From NCBI RefSeq assembly GCF_905475395.1, contig NC_058339.1:6642001-6706000 (forward strand): a stretch of 64,000 nt of DNA, written 5' to 3'. This document shows, piece after piece, positions 33,956 through 44,091 of this stretch. The notes beneath the pieces are model-generated. The model was given only the letters and a program-made list of their open reading frames with translations. It was not told the origin of the DNA and searched no databases. The DNA is from Chrysoperla carnea. Taxonomy: Eukaryota; Arthropoda; Insecta; Neuroptera; Chrysopidae. Every line of letters starts with the position of its first letter. The first letter of the stretch is position 1. A program made the position numbers and the translations under genes.

Positions 33956-34597
33956 AAGGATGTATGAGCATGACAACAATGTTTGATTTAAAGGCTCAAA
34001 ATTTGTTTGTAGGTAGTCTTTTACTCAAAGAATATGTGCTTAAAATTTCAGCTTAGGTAACCGTGCAAATTTTTAAGAAAAAAGTCATTAAAAATCGATA
34101 TAAAATACATTGGCTCTTATGGAGGAATCTCAAAAAACGACATATTTTGGAAGTTTTTGATAATTTTCATTTGGAATGAATGAAAACAAATTTAAAAAAA
34201 ACTTTTTAATAGAAAGTGAACATATTAGCAATGAATAAGAAAAGAAAAGAACTAAGTGTCACCGTCCATATAAGGGATGTAAGAGCAGGGTAGATTAAGG
34301 GTTGAAATTATTTTTATCTAGTTTAAACTTTGATGATGAATTTTGTTATAACTTTATGAATGTAGACGAAAAATAAGAATCAAATTTTGCGATATGTGTC
34401 TTGGTTTTCGAAATATCGAAAGCTAAATAATTAAACAAAATTTTCAATTTTCGATATTTTGAAAATTAAGCCAGATATCGAAAAATTTTGTTCTTACTTT
34501 TCGTCTTATATCGTCAAGTAATAATATAAATTTATCATCAAAATTGAAAATATCTATTTTTAAATTTGTGCCCCCACTACCGTGCTCATACATTCTT
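33956..34597. mobile_element. Putative DNA element with AAGRATGTATGAGCA ends (642 bp)
   Basis: Begins AAGGATGTATGAGCATG and ends CGTGCTCATACATTCTT. An internal GGGATGTAAGAGCAGGG (about 34275) echoes the terminus. Both halves contain cGATATTTcGAAAA-like inverted blocks (34410-34490). No ORF. Confidence 0.65.
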
Positions 34598-35384
34598 AAT
34601 AAAAAAACTTCTTAGAATTGTCGAATTTACCTGAATATGAAACAAATTATCAAAAAATATCTTGTTTTACTGAATTTTTGAGAATTTATGTTGAAATCGA
34701 ATGTTGGGAGAGACTACACGATCTTGGGAATCAAATCCAGAGAGATGTCAGCCCCACATCCGTCTGATAATTCTTAAATAAGTTAATATAGTTTTTGTGT
34801 ATTCTGAATTTTGTCGCTTTTATCTAATTTAAGAGGAAAGTGTTAATGTGTTATACATGTACAGTATAGTAGAGTAAGGCGTTGAAATAGAGGTTGAAAG
34901 AGATGTGCTTCAAAAACTTAAAAAGTTGTGCATCGATTAAGCTCAAATATTGACAAGAAATACAATCAGCTTCAAGGATTGTTTTTTATATATTTCTAAG
35001 CTTCGGTGGTGGAAACGTGGAGCAGGGAGTGTAACTTGTAAACCTCTACTGTAAAACTGTAACTGCTTCGCAAGGGGATATGGGGGAAGGAGGTAAAAGT
35101 AGGGATGTTGCCCAGTAAAGCGAGTAGTTCACAGCTAGTATGTATATAAATTTGAATTTCATTTATTTTTCTTATTTTTAAATATAAGTGACATCGAAAA
35201 TATATAATTTATTAAGTAAGTACTATAAAACAAAATTAGTGTGACTAAAACGTTAGATTGTCGTTCCGATTAAGATAAGCTGAGACTATATTCCTGCCCT
35301 TTTTTATTTATAATTTTTTTCAATATAGATTCTATGTAAATAATTACTCTTTCAACGTTTTAAAAACTCCATATAGTTAAATAG
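34598..35384. other. Spacer with a reversed SINE head
   Basis: 35041-35141 resembles a minus-strand SINE head (GCTTCGCAAGGGGATATGGG...GCCCAGTAAAGCGAG...CAGCTAGT). Otherwise unassigned. Confidence 0.4.
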
Positions 35385-35467
35385 AATACGACAACGACAT
35401 TCGGCAGCAGCGATACGACCAACTGACACAAAACGACAACTCGAATGATGAGTACCAACTAGAGCAA
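35385..35467 (+). other. Candidate exon (coding or 5' UTR), 83 bp
   Basis: A sharply GC-richer, CAA/GAC-rich patch preceded by an AG (AAATAG) and followed by a donor-like CAAGTAAGC. One frame is open through it (EYDNDIRQQRYDQLTQNDN...), whereas the other two contain stops or read less naturally. CAA-rich composition is also typical of insect 5' leaders. No neighbouring exon found, so the gene is unidentified. Confidence 0.25.
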
Positions 35468-35904
35468 GTAAGCAGCTACAAACAAATACAAAATAACAAC
35501 AACAAATACTATTTTATGTGTACAAACATGAAAATTTAAACATAAAAAACAAATAAATCTTTTTATTTTTGTTTATTTATTATACTACTACTATACAGAA
35601 TACAGAATACAGATACAGATACAGATATCTACTATACCAACCCTAACTACATACGTACATTGCTGGTCATTTAAATGTTTTTTAATTTTGTTTAAAAAAA
35701 TTTAATTTGTATTTATATATTTATAAACGTATAGTTTAAATAAATAGACATTTTAATTTAGACAAGTTTTATTTGATTCAAATTATATATATTTATTTAT
35801 TTATATTTAATGTATTTAGATATATAACACACAGGCAAAGACCTGTGTAACATTAAATACAAAAACAATCATGTGTCATTCTCAGTTAGGGAATAATGTA
35901 CTAG
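35468..35904. other. Spacer with microsatellites
   Basis: (ATACAG)n at about 35596-35625 and TTTATTTATTTAT-type runs. No gene. Confidence 0.4.
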
Positions 35905-36195
35905 GGATTTCAATAAAACTTTTTACATTTTTTGATTAACAAAGTTTCCAAAAATCACAAAAATTCCAAAAATCACTAAAAAATAGTGAATCATATAGAT
36001 TATCCTTTTCAATTGGATATTTTCATGTCAAAAAATCTAGAGAGTGTGATAAAAAACTATCTAAAAAATTTAGAAAATCCTGTAGTTTATAATAATACCA
36101 TAAAAATATAAAGTTGTCGATGATAAAAACAAAATTTTAATTTAATTATGAGTTCATCGAAGATCCATCCATCATTTGATGGTATTATAACAAAT
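35905..36195 (-). repeat. Family C inverted copy, cut off at a LINE-a insertion
   Basis: Runs from AGGGATTTCAATAAAACTTT to ATCATTTGATG. It stops within a few bases of the LINE-a start, and the rest of family C does not resume after the LINE. Confidence 0.8.
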
Positions 36196-36771
36196 AACCA
36201 CCATGGCTCCCACTCAAGAAAAGCTTGCGAGGATGCCATACCAAGAAGGTCTTAACAGATTAGGAGATAATCTGAAAAACCAACAATTAAAGGCATGGAC
36301 CAGCTACGAGGGAGGGCGAATCGCCAATAGCCTGTTGGGTGAAGGAAACTCGCTCGGTAACAGAGCCGAGGAGATCTTGAAACTAAACAGAGTTGATATT
36401 AGAGTCATCGTAGAGTTACTCACATTGTAACCTGCAGAACAAGTTCCAACATCAGATTGGAAAAAGACAATCTCCCGCGTGTGACAGATGCGGAGAAAAT
36501 TCAAAAGAAACATCCATCCACTTTCTCTGTTACTGCCCGGTGCTCCTACAGCAGCGAAGAAAATGGTTTGGTTCGGCCATAGTCGTACCAGAAGAAATTA
36601 GGAACCTCAGCGCTAGGCAAATCCTGGGTTTCAGTACATCAGTTGGTTATAGCCACTGAAAAGCGTAGCGGGGATAGAGTACAAGGGTTTATTTGGCTAG
36701 GTGCTCTGAAACATTGCTTCGAGGCGCGATGCTCGAGCATGGTCCGCTAGCCTCCATACCATACCATACCA
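36196..36771 (+). mobile_element. LINE-a copy 2, 5'-truncated, frameshifted
   Basis: Aligns with 7229-7815 from AACCACCATGGCTCCC onward. The reading frame is broken near 36422, where a CACAGGG...GAAC segment of 22 bases in copy 1 is 20 here (net -2). The zinc-knuckle region then continues in another frame with an intact Cys pattern. Ends in an (ATACC)n tail. Non-functional. Confidence 0.88.
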
Positions 36772-37189
36772 AGGACGGTAAGGGCAGGACAGAAAAAAAC
36801 TTGCTAGAGTAAATAATATATAAGATTATGTAACAAACTTAGAAGAACATTGCCCATGTACCATACAAATAATAGTAGTTGTTGGTAATATAATGGCGAA
36901 ATAAAGATACGTGCATAAATGTCTGTTCACATGCAACGAACTGATGACGATACACTTAAGTAATAAAATTTTGTATGTTAAGGTTGTTAGTACGTTTCCA
37001 GTAAAAGTTCAACTACACGGCACACAGTGCGGCGCATAGCCAAAAATGCGGCCGAAATTCGAAAATTTATGTATTTTCATTCTAAAATTGCATCTCATGG
37101 ATTTTTGGGGTCGCAAACATTTTTTGTTGGAAACATTTTTTTGTAAACCATATTATTTATACAGTAATTGAAAGCAAAAGTTTAGGTTT
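36772..37189. other. Unassigned spacer
   Basis: 37085-37150 weakly resembles the CTCATGG...GAAACATTTTTT motif of the 1.4-1.9 kb duplication. No gene. Confidence 0.35.
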
Positions 37190-37545
37190 TCGCGCATTCA
37201 ATTTGAACAAAAATAGTCTCTTTAGGAAAACAAACCACTTCTACTGGAATTTTTTTTTTTTTTTTTTGGTAGAGTAAATTCCGCCAAAACAATTATAAAT
37301 AACAATTTTGCTATACAAAAAAACATTTTTGGGTAAAACTTTTTAGTCCATTTTGGCCTAAATTGTACGGATTGTTTTTGTTTCGAACAAAAAAAGTTAC
37401 TTTTTTAATCAATAACAACTTTCTAATATAAAGTGTTCATCTATCGATTACCAATTATGGAGTAAAGTGAGCTTTTTATTGAAGTTCAAGTTCTTGTTCA
37501 AGTTTACTGTCTGCGTAAGATGTGCGCCTATACACCCAACGTATT
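37190..37545 (+). repeat. Family J copy 1
   Basis: Shares with 47265-47545: AAACAAACCACTT, GTAGAG...AAATTCCGC, ACTTTCTAAT...AAGTGTT, TACCAATTATGGAGTA and CTGCGTAAGATGTGC. Longer here owing to a T-run and extra central sequence. Confidence 0.75.
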
Positions 37546-38344
37546 TGGTTTGAAAAAAATAAATTTTTTAATTTAATCCAAAGCTTTTAGTTTTTTTAAC
37601 CAGTTTTTAACACCACGAAAGAGTAGCCGCCATATTATGACGTCACACGTCTGTTAAGCACACAAAAGCTAAAATAATAAACAATTATCATAAATAATAT
37701 CAGCAAATTTATTTACACAACCAACTGACGTCATGATCACATGATCACAGAGCAATATGGCGTCCAATAACGTTGAGCATTTTCGTCAAATTATTTTTAA
37801 AATTTTAAAATGAAATGCATTTTAATCGATTCCATAAAAAATGCTCAAGTCTAAGAGAACTAAAATAAATTTGGTAGATATCTACCTTAATATTAAGCGT
37901 AGAAACACTACAAACTGGAATATAAAGGATAGAATTTTAAATTAATATATGTAAAGAAAACTTTTAAATTTAATACTTGTGTGACAGAATATTAGAGTAT
38001 TTCGTGTGCATGCATTGTTGCATTCAAAGCTTGTAGGTACTATATGTTTAATGGCAGTCTTCATATCATATTATTTTATTTTATGTCCAATTATTTGACG
38101 ATACTCCTAAAATAAGATGAAATTTAAACATATGTATTCTATTCGTGACTGTAGGTATAACAAGGGAATTGTCGTGAAAATAATAGCGGATCTTAGCACC
38201 AGTTTTTATACGTTCTTTTTTTGTGTCTTACAAATTATTATAAAATTCTTAGTATTTAAGTTGATTCCGTATGTGACTGACACTACATTTGGCCCAAAAA
38301 GCGTTTTATTTTGCGTCATATTATAAAATCTATTATATTAACGG
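37546..38344. other. Spacer with a possible eroded element
   Basis: GCCATATTATGACGTCA (about 37631) and TGACGTCATGATCACATGAT...AATATGGC (about 37727-37762) form loose inverted copies. No gene; the ORF at 38117 has no domain. Confidence 0.4.
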
Positions 38345-38800
38345 TTTAAAAATCGATTTTTTAAACTTTATGACGTCATCAGAATCCAAAAAATTTAATT
38401 TTGTCATATCACAGCCAAATTTTATCCAATTTTGATCATCCAAGTATGTAATCCTACTAAATTTTTGTCATTTTTCAAATTTATGACCAAAATTAACCTA
38501 GCTCAAATAGGTTTCAAGAATGTGGAGTCCTGGTCCTGGAATCAAACACATCAGTAATAGTTTTCGAAAAATTGATATCGTAGCTGAAAAAATGCCTCAA
38601 AATTAGTGTGTTACAAAAAGAATTCCAATAAAATCTGATCAAATTTACCTGTGTTATCGAAAAAATCAAATTTTTTAACTTTATGACTATGTAAATTAAT
38701 GAGCGCCTTTTACATGATTTAGTTTTGCGCCTCTTTTTTTGTTGCGGCGATGGCGGATGCCTCCTTTGCCACGCCCTCGTTACGGACCTGGAAACAAATT
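38345..38800 (+). repeat. Family K copy 1
   Basis: Contains TTATGACGTCATCAGAATCC, TTTATCCAATTTTGATCATC and AAGTATGTAATCCTACTAAA. The reverse complement recurs at 53255-53470. The end is GC-rich (GCGGCGATGGCGGATGCCTC, CCCTCGTTACGGACC). Confidence 0.7.
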
Positions 38801-39516
38801 TAATTAATTAATTTAAATTTGACGTATACTATACCATTTACAAGTGAACAATTGAAAGTTAGTCATATTTTAAATAAATCATCAATTTTATAAGATAACA
38901 GCGCTGCAGTCGATTTATCTGTCCTCTCTATATACTATGCTCCCTGCTAATAGCTATTCGTTTTAATTTACGGGAAATTCATTATTGGTACAGTTGAGTT
39001 AACTTTTTCACTTTCTGAGATATTAAAATTTTTTTTTTGAACAATTACTTAATTTTCTTTCAATCAACAAACTCTTTTCATGTACACAAACAAATAGTAA
39101 ACTGTTAAAATATTTTTCTTGTAAATATTTTGCGTGTAATTATTACGAACCGAATATCTGCAGGCAGTATATTTTTAAATACAGAAGGGAAACACGAAGA
39201 ATGTACACAACTATTGAAAAAGTAAATAAACAAATATAGAGAAGAAAAAAAATATATATTTAAGGGTGAAAAAAGAAAAACTTCCAATGAAGAAAAATAT
39301 ATATGAACAATAGTTGTCGGCATTTGTAAAAGGTAAATATTTTTAAATGGAATATTATACATTCTTTTTAATCACAAAATATGTGTCTACTTCTTGTATG
39401 GTTATCTAAAAATCTAGATATGATGTTTATGTACCTTTTGAGAAGAGAGATAAGTTCAGGATTTTCAAATACACGAACCGACTATTATACAAATATTATG
39501 TTAATTCAAAAAGAGA
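38801..39516. other. Unassigned AT-rich spacer
   Basis: ORFs at 39105 and 39381 are AT-driven with no domain. Confidence 0.4.
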
Positions 39517-39677
39517 GCATTGAAACAAGTTTTTATGTAATGTCATCGACCGTATACATATTATTACATTGAGTGTCAGACAATTTTATGAATATGCTAG
39601 TGTAGTGATTAGCGAAACCAAAATCAAGACTATCTCGATGACATTACAAAATCTACAATGAAAACTTGTTTCAATGC
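39517..39677. repeat. Short inverted repeat with arms of about 33-43 bp
   Basis: GCATTGAAACAAGTTTT...GTAATGTCATCGA (39517-39549) and its inverse TCGATGACATTAC...AAAACTTGTTTCAATGC (39635-39677). The right arm carries a 10-base insertion. Likely MITE remnant. Confidence 0.8.
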
Positions 39678-39685
39678 TTTTTTTA

Positions 39686-39955
39686 ACCGACTTCAAACAA
39701 AAAAGGGGGAGGTTATCAATTCGACTGTATTTTTTTTAATGTGTGTTACTTCAGAACTTTTGACTGGGTGAAGCGATTTTGATGATTCTTTATCTATTTG
39801 AAAGCGTGTGTTTCCCGTGTAGTCCCATTTCATTTTGATTCAGTTCTGACAACGGCATCCATGATAAAACCATAAAAGTCTTAAATTTGCATTAAGTATG
39901 CACGACAAAAGGAGGAATAACTCAATATCACACCAACCGATTTCGATTATTCTTT
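39686..39955 (+). repeat. Family F (ACCGACTTCAAACAAAAAAG) dispersed insect repeat
   Basis: Starts ACCGACTTCAAACAAAAAAG GGGGAGGTTATC and continues TTTGACTGGGTGAAGCGATT, a sequence type I recall as widespread in insects. Non-coding. Confidence 0.55.
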
Positions 39956-40018
39956 TTTTTTAGTGAGAAATTAGTTAGTGTACTTCAGATTCACTAAAAA
40001 TCACCAAATAAAAAAAAC

Positions 40019-40250
40019 TTTTAACAAAAAGAAAACCGATTTCAAAAGAAAAACTTTTCCAAAACAAATTAATATGCACTCTAAAAGTAAAAACATAACG
40101 ATAATATAATAATATAGTTATACACACCGACTCCAAAAATAACAATAATTTTAACTATATTATATTATCGTTATTTTTTTACTTTTAGAGTGCATATTAA
40201 TTTGTTTTGGAGAAGTTTTTCTTTTGAAGTCGATTTTCTTTTTGTTAAAA
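40019..40250. repeat. Near-perfect hairpin of about 230 bp
   Basis: Arms 40019-40120 and 40153-40250 with a loop of about 32 bases. Blocks GAAAACCGATTTCAAAAGAA/TTCTTTTGAAGTCGATTTTC, TTAATATGCACTCTAAAAGT/ACTTTTAGAGTGCATATTAA and CGATAATATA/TATATTATCG pair almost without gaps. No ORF. Confidence 0.92.
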
Positions 40251-40673
40251 TGCAACGAAAATTAAATTTTTTTTCATACTCTTATTTTAAATTGATCAAT
40301 CAATAAGGTTATTATCGAATGTTTGTTCAAAATCAATAAAAAAAAAGGTTGATGCTTTATTGTATAAAAATAATTGATTTATTATTCGTAATAATAAGAA
40401 AATCAAACAAGAAAGAAAGTTTAAATAGTTCAATAATACTTAGTTACATATGTTGTAAATACTTTGAATCATCTTCAGATAACTTTGATTGTATACAAAA
40501 AGTTCTTATATATCTTCTAGCTAGAAGCATCTAGTATGTTTCTATGTAGGATGTTAGGTTAGTCGCAGAAACGAAACACTAAAAACGACCAAAGTTAAAA
40601 AAATTTGAACATTAAATCGGAATTGTATGCAGTTTTTGGCATTCGATTCGTTAGAGAGTCAGGAAATTGTGTG
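40251..40673. other. Spacer leading into a TIR element
   Basis: 40560-40630 is related to 32490-32560. ORF at 40349 is AT-driven. Confidence 0.4.
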
Positions 40674-41206
40674 CATTTTATAATTACATTTTAAATTAAT
40701 CGTAAATATACTAAATTCACGATTTGGTTAATATTGATGAAAATGATTCCTTGTTATTCGGATGTTTTGGGGCTGTATTACCCTGAACACAAATTGGAAC
40801 CTCAGAGTTCAATTCTATTGCGATATTCGTGCTCAACGACATCAAAAAACCCCGACTAAAGAGTTTGGACCTATATATATAACGAATTTCCCAAAAAACC
40901 AAGGAAACCACGAGGATACCGTTCACCCTGGGCACCCGGTATCTCGGAGATCAATTTTGTAACGATATTCGTGCTCAACGACCCCAAAAAACCCCGACTT
41001 ACGAGTTTGGACCGAAATATATAACGAATTTCCCGAAATATCCCGGAAACGACGAAGATGCCGACGGAGTTCAATTCTAAAGCGATATTCTTGTTCAGCG
41101 ATCCCAAAAACTTACGTGTAACAAGTTTGGAATCGTTTTCATCACTATTTAATCGAATTGTGAATTTACTATACTTACGATTAATTTAAAATGCAATTAT
41201 AAAATG
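40674..41206. mobile_element. 533-bp inverted-repeat element with internal tandem repeats
   Basis: Termini CATTTTATAATTACATTTTA and TAAAATGCAATTATAAAATG are inverted. The arms extend about 75 bases to GATTCC/GGAATC. Inside, three imperfect units share TCAATTCTATTGCGATATTC, CTCAACGACATCAAAAAACC and ACGAATTTCCC (near 40809, 40949 and 41070). Three overlapping ORFs follow the repeat period and are artefacts. Confidence 0.85.
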
Positions 41207-41990
41207 TATATTATTAATTTTTTATAACCCAATTGGTTGTTGGTTCTGGTACTTAAACTAGTAACCAATTTATAAAAATTTCGCTACCAACATATTGATT
41301 TTATGTTGATGGCACTGGGACTAACACACATATATACCGAAAAGTAATAGTCAACTTTGATTATAGTTTTCAATAAACTTTATAGAAGTACTAAGTTTGG
41401 TACGTTTTTAACACATATGGAAAGAAAGTTTAATCATATTTCAAATTTTTTCAAAGACATATTATTAACTACAATCATTTCAACCCATTTCATAATCTTA
41501 TAGATTAAAATGAAGCAGGCTGAAGTGGATCTATAATGTTTATCCAAGAAGACTCATCGTCATGTCAGTTTAGTAACGATTCGACTTTTTATTGTGCCTT
41601 CATCAAGGATCTTAATTTATGTTACATAAATAAACATCTTATAAAATTTGTTTTTACTTTTTTAGTCGAAAATCATCGGTAAATTTCTTTTAAATGTGTT
41701 TTTAGAATTTAGAATATTATAGAATACTATTTGATTTTGAATATTTATTTTTGTCGTTGTCGAAGTCATTGATAAACTGAGAAAATACTAAATTTGCTTT
41801 CTTTGTAAAATTAATTATTTTATATTTCTACATAAACAATTATAATGAAATTTGAAATTCGATACCGATACCGAAACGAAAGTGTTACCAAAAAACTGAA
41901 ATTTTGTGGGCCAATTAATGAGTATTTAATACACCTTCTGTATAAATTTCAAGTCGATTCTCTATACGGTTTAATAGAAATTAATTATTA
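41207..41990. other. Unassigned spacer
   Basis: No repeat matched; a GATACCGATACCGAAACGAA patch near 41860. Confidence 0.4.
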
Positions 41991-42515
41991 ACAAGTGAAA
42001 ACAAACAATTGACTGAGTTAATTGTTGAAATACTATGCATAGTCAGTGTTGATTTCTTTATCACATAACACATACAAACATGTGACACATGCATAACTGA
42101 TAATCAAGTATAGTACATATTATAAAATTTCCGCCTAATAGGCGCCCTCACGGGTAAACAGTGATGTTTACGAAAAAATGTTTCAAACAAAAGTTGTTTA
42201 ATTTTTGATAAGGAACATTTTTTACATTTAAACTTTTGTTCTATCTCTAACGGTTTACAAGATGGGTCCTACGGACCCAATTGACCTATGGTGCTCATTT
42301 ACGAACTTAACCTCACTTTTTAAGTCCTGAGTACGCTGTAAAAATTTCAGCTCGATATCTTTTTTCGTTTTTGAGACGAAAACCGGAAATGGACTAATTA
42401 GGTGATTTTATGAACACCTATGACAAAATTTTTTTCGTAGCATCATTATTTTTAAGCGTTACAAACTTGGGACGAAACTTAATATACTATATATATTTCA
42501 TATAAACATGGTATA
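41991..42515 (+). mobile_element. Family A with internal deletion of the GTCC tract
   Basis: Starts ACAAGTGAAAACAAACAATT, ends ACATGGTATA. The usual TTATCGTGTCCACAGACGGA stretch is missing: GTTTTTGAG joins directly to ACGAAAACCGGAAATGG. Confidence 0.92.
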
Positions 42516-43444
42516 AAAACAGTCGTTTTTACATGGTGGTATATGAAGAAGTCCTAATAAATGTTGAGTTTTTAATCAATAAGTGCTTTTAAAAATGTTT
42601 TACCATTTACATAAAAAACATTTATCAATATTCCTCAAGTTTTAAGCTTTAAAATCAAACCAAAATTAAGAACTGTGCTTAAAAAACGGTAAACTTTTTT
42701 TGGATGTATAAAAGAATGATTAATATGTTAATAAAATATCAAATTTTTTTAATCATTTTTTTTTTTTTTTTTGGTATCGAAATACCTTAAATAAATATCA
42801 AATGAAAGGTTCGATCATCATGAAAATAAACAGGCTTCTATTCACATGGTTTTCGAATCGAGGGAAACCAAATTCATTAAGATTGGTTCAGGATTACGAC
42901 CTCTATAACTTCACGAAGATAATTTATATTTTTTCGAAAGCAAATTTTAAACCATAAATTGTTGATATTTCTATGTTGGAGTCTCAAGACTGACTTTAAG
43001 TCCGTCACTGATAATAATGAATAAAGTAACATAAACAAAAGTTTATGGATTTTTGACAGCTTTTATTTAATTCGTATATGTATGATAAAGTTTCATCAGT
43101 CATTCACTCACTAGTCTCACTTGTTTTTATATATTAATGTTGTTGTTGTTGTTGCTGTTACCGCTCTCTTACTGAGTGAGTCGGATACGACACTTCCAAG
43201 ACTGAGAATGAACTTGGAATCTATTCTAGGTTGAATTTTATTAGTTTTTATACTACCAAGTAGGTATAAAAGACTAGAAAAAGAATAAGCTAGATGCACA
43301 TGATAGGTGCATGAGTTTTATTTCAGGCGTTTTGATGATAACGAGACACTACTTTATTAATATAATTTTATAAATGAACTTGATTGATTGTATATGGATT
43401 AAGAGCCAGGACAAAAAACTTCGTTCAATTTACTTAAGCGTATA
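42516..43444. other. Spacer
   Basis: T-run at about 42757-42772 and (TTG)n at 43138-43156. The minus strand of 43140-43215 is a GC-richer CAACAA-containing patch that could be a leader exon, but splice and initiator support is weak. Confidence 0.35.
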
Positions 43445-43905
43445 ATTTGAGGATTGGTTATAGTAGTTGTGTACACTCACATACTGCGGTCAGTCAAGCG
43501 AACGATAGAACAGGGTCAGATATATTCTATCGAAACGGTCAAGTTTTACGTGGTACTAAAATGAATTAAACTATTAAACTAAAGCTGAAAATTGTTATAC
43601 AGATTGTATATTACATATAAATAACAGTTATGATTGTCAATCAGTTAGGTGTTAGAACAAGGCTCGTCAGTCAGCCCTTATTTATGAACAATAAATAAAT
43701 CAGATTCATTTATGATTTCCGTGGTATTTAAATGAATTTATTAAAGCTGAAAATTGTTATACAGCTTGTATATTGCACATAGATAACAGTTATGACAGTC
43801 AGTCAGTTAAACGTTAGAACAGGGCTGGTCAGTCAGCCCTTATTTATGAACACTAAATAAATAAGATTCATTTGATGATTTCCGTGGTATATAAATAGAA
43901 TTTAT
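43445..43905 (+). repeat. 164-bp satellite-like family I, about 2.5 units
   Basis: GCTGAAAATTGTTATACAG recurs at about 43584 and 43748 (period 164). Each unit has GTCAGTCAGCCCTTATTTAT and ATAACAGTTATGA. The first partial unit begins with GGTTATAGTAGTTGTGTACA. Inverted copy at 10098. Confidence 0.9.
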
Positions 43906-43929
43906 TAAAACTGTTATAACAAGGAGCTG

Positions 43930-44091
43930 ATGCTAGCAATCAAAGAGCACAAACAAAGGTATATTGGACATATAATTGGAGAAGATAGATATGAAATACT
44001 TCGTTTTATCAGCGGGAAAGACGCAGGGGAAAAGGTCAATAGAGAGAATTTCTGGCTTGAGGACCTTATAAACATCATTCAAGAGTTTTGA
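43930..44091 (+). pseudogene. LINE ORF2 C-terminal tail fragment (fourth lineage)
   Basis: A 53-codon ORF ending in TGA. Motif KQRYIGHIIGEDRYEILRFI followed by GKDAGEKVNRENFWLEDL matches the typical end of endonuclease-type LINE proteins (LGHV-R...YRLL...GK-GKR-GR---WL-DL pattern). In this copy the basic GKR-GRR residues are eroded (GEKVNREN), so it is probably an old remnant. It abuts the family I satellite. Confidence 0.6.

Noticed and set aside
40717..41107. Three overlapping ORFs with repeated LNSE/ALELNS words
   Set aside because: Repetition comes from tandem units in the inverted-repeat element.
43140..43215. Minus-strand leader exon with CAACAACAAC
   Set aside because: Composition is suggestive, but there is no convincing splice donor, initiator or downstream exon.
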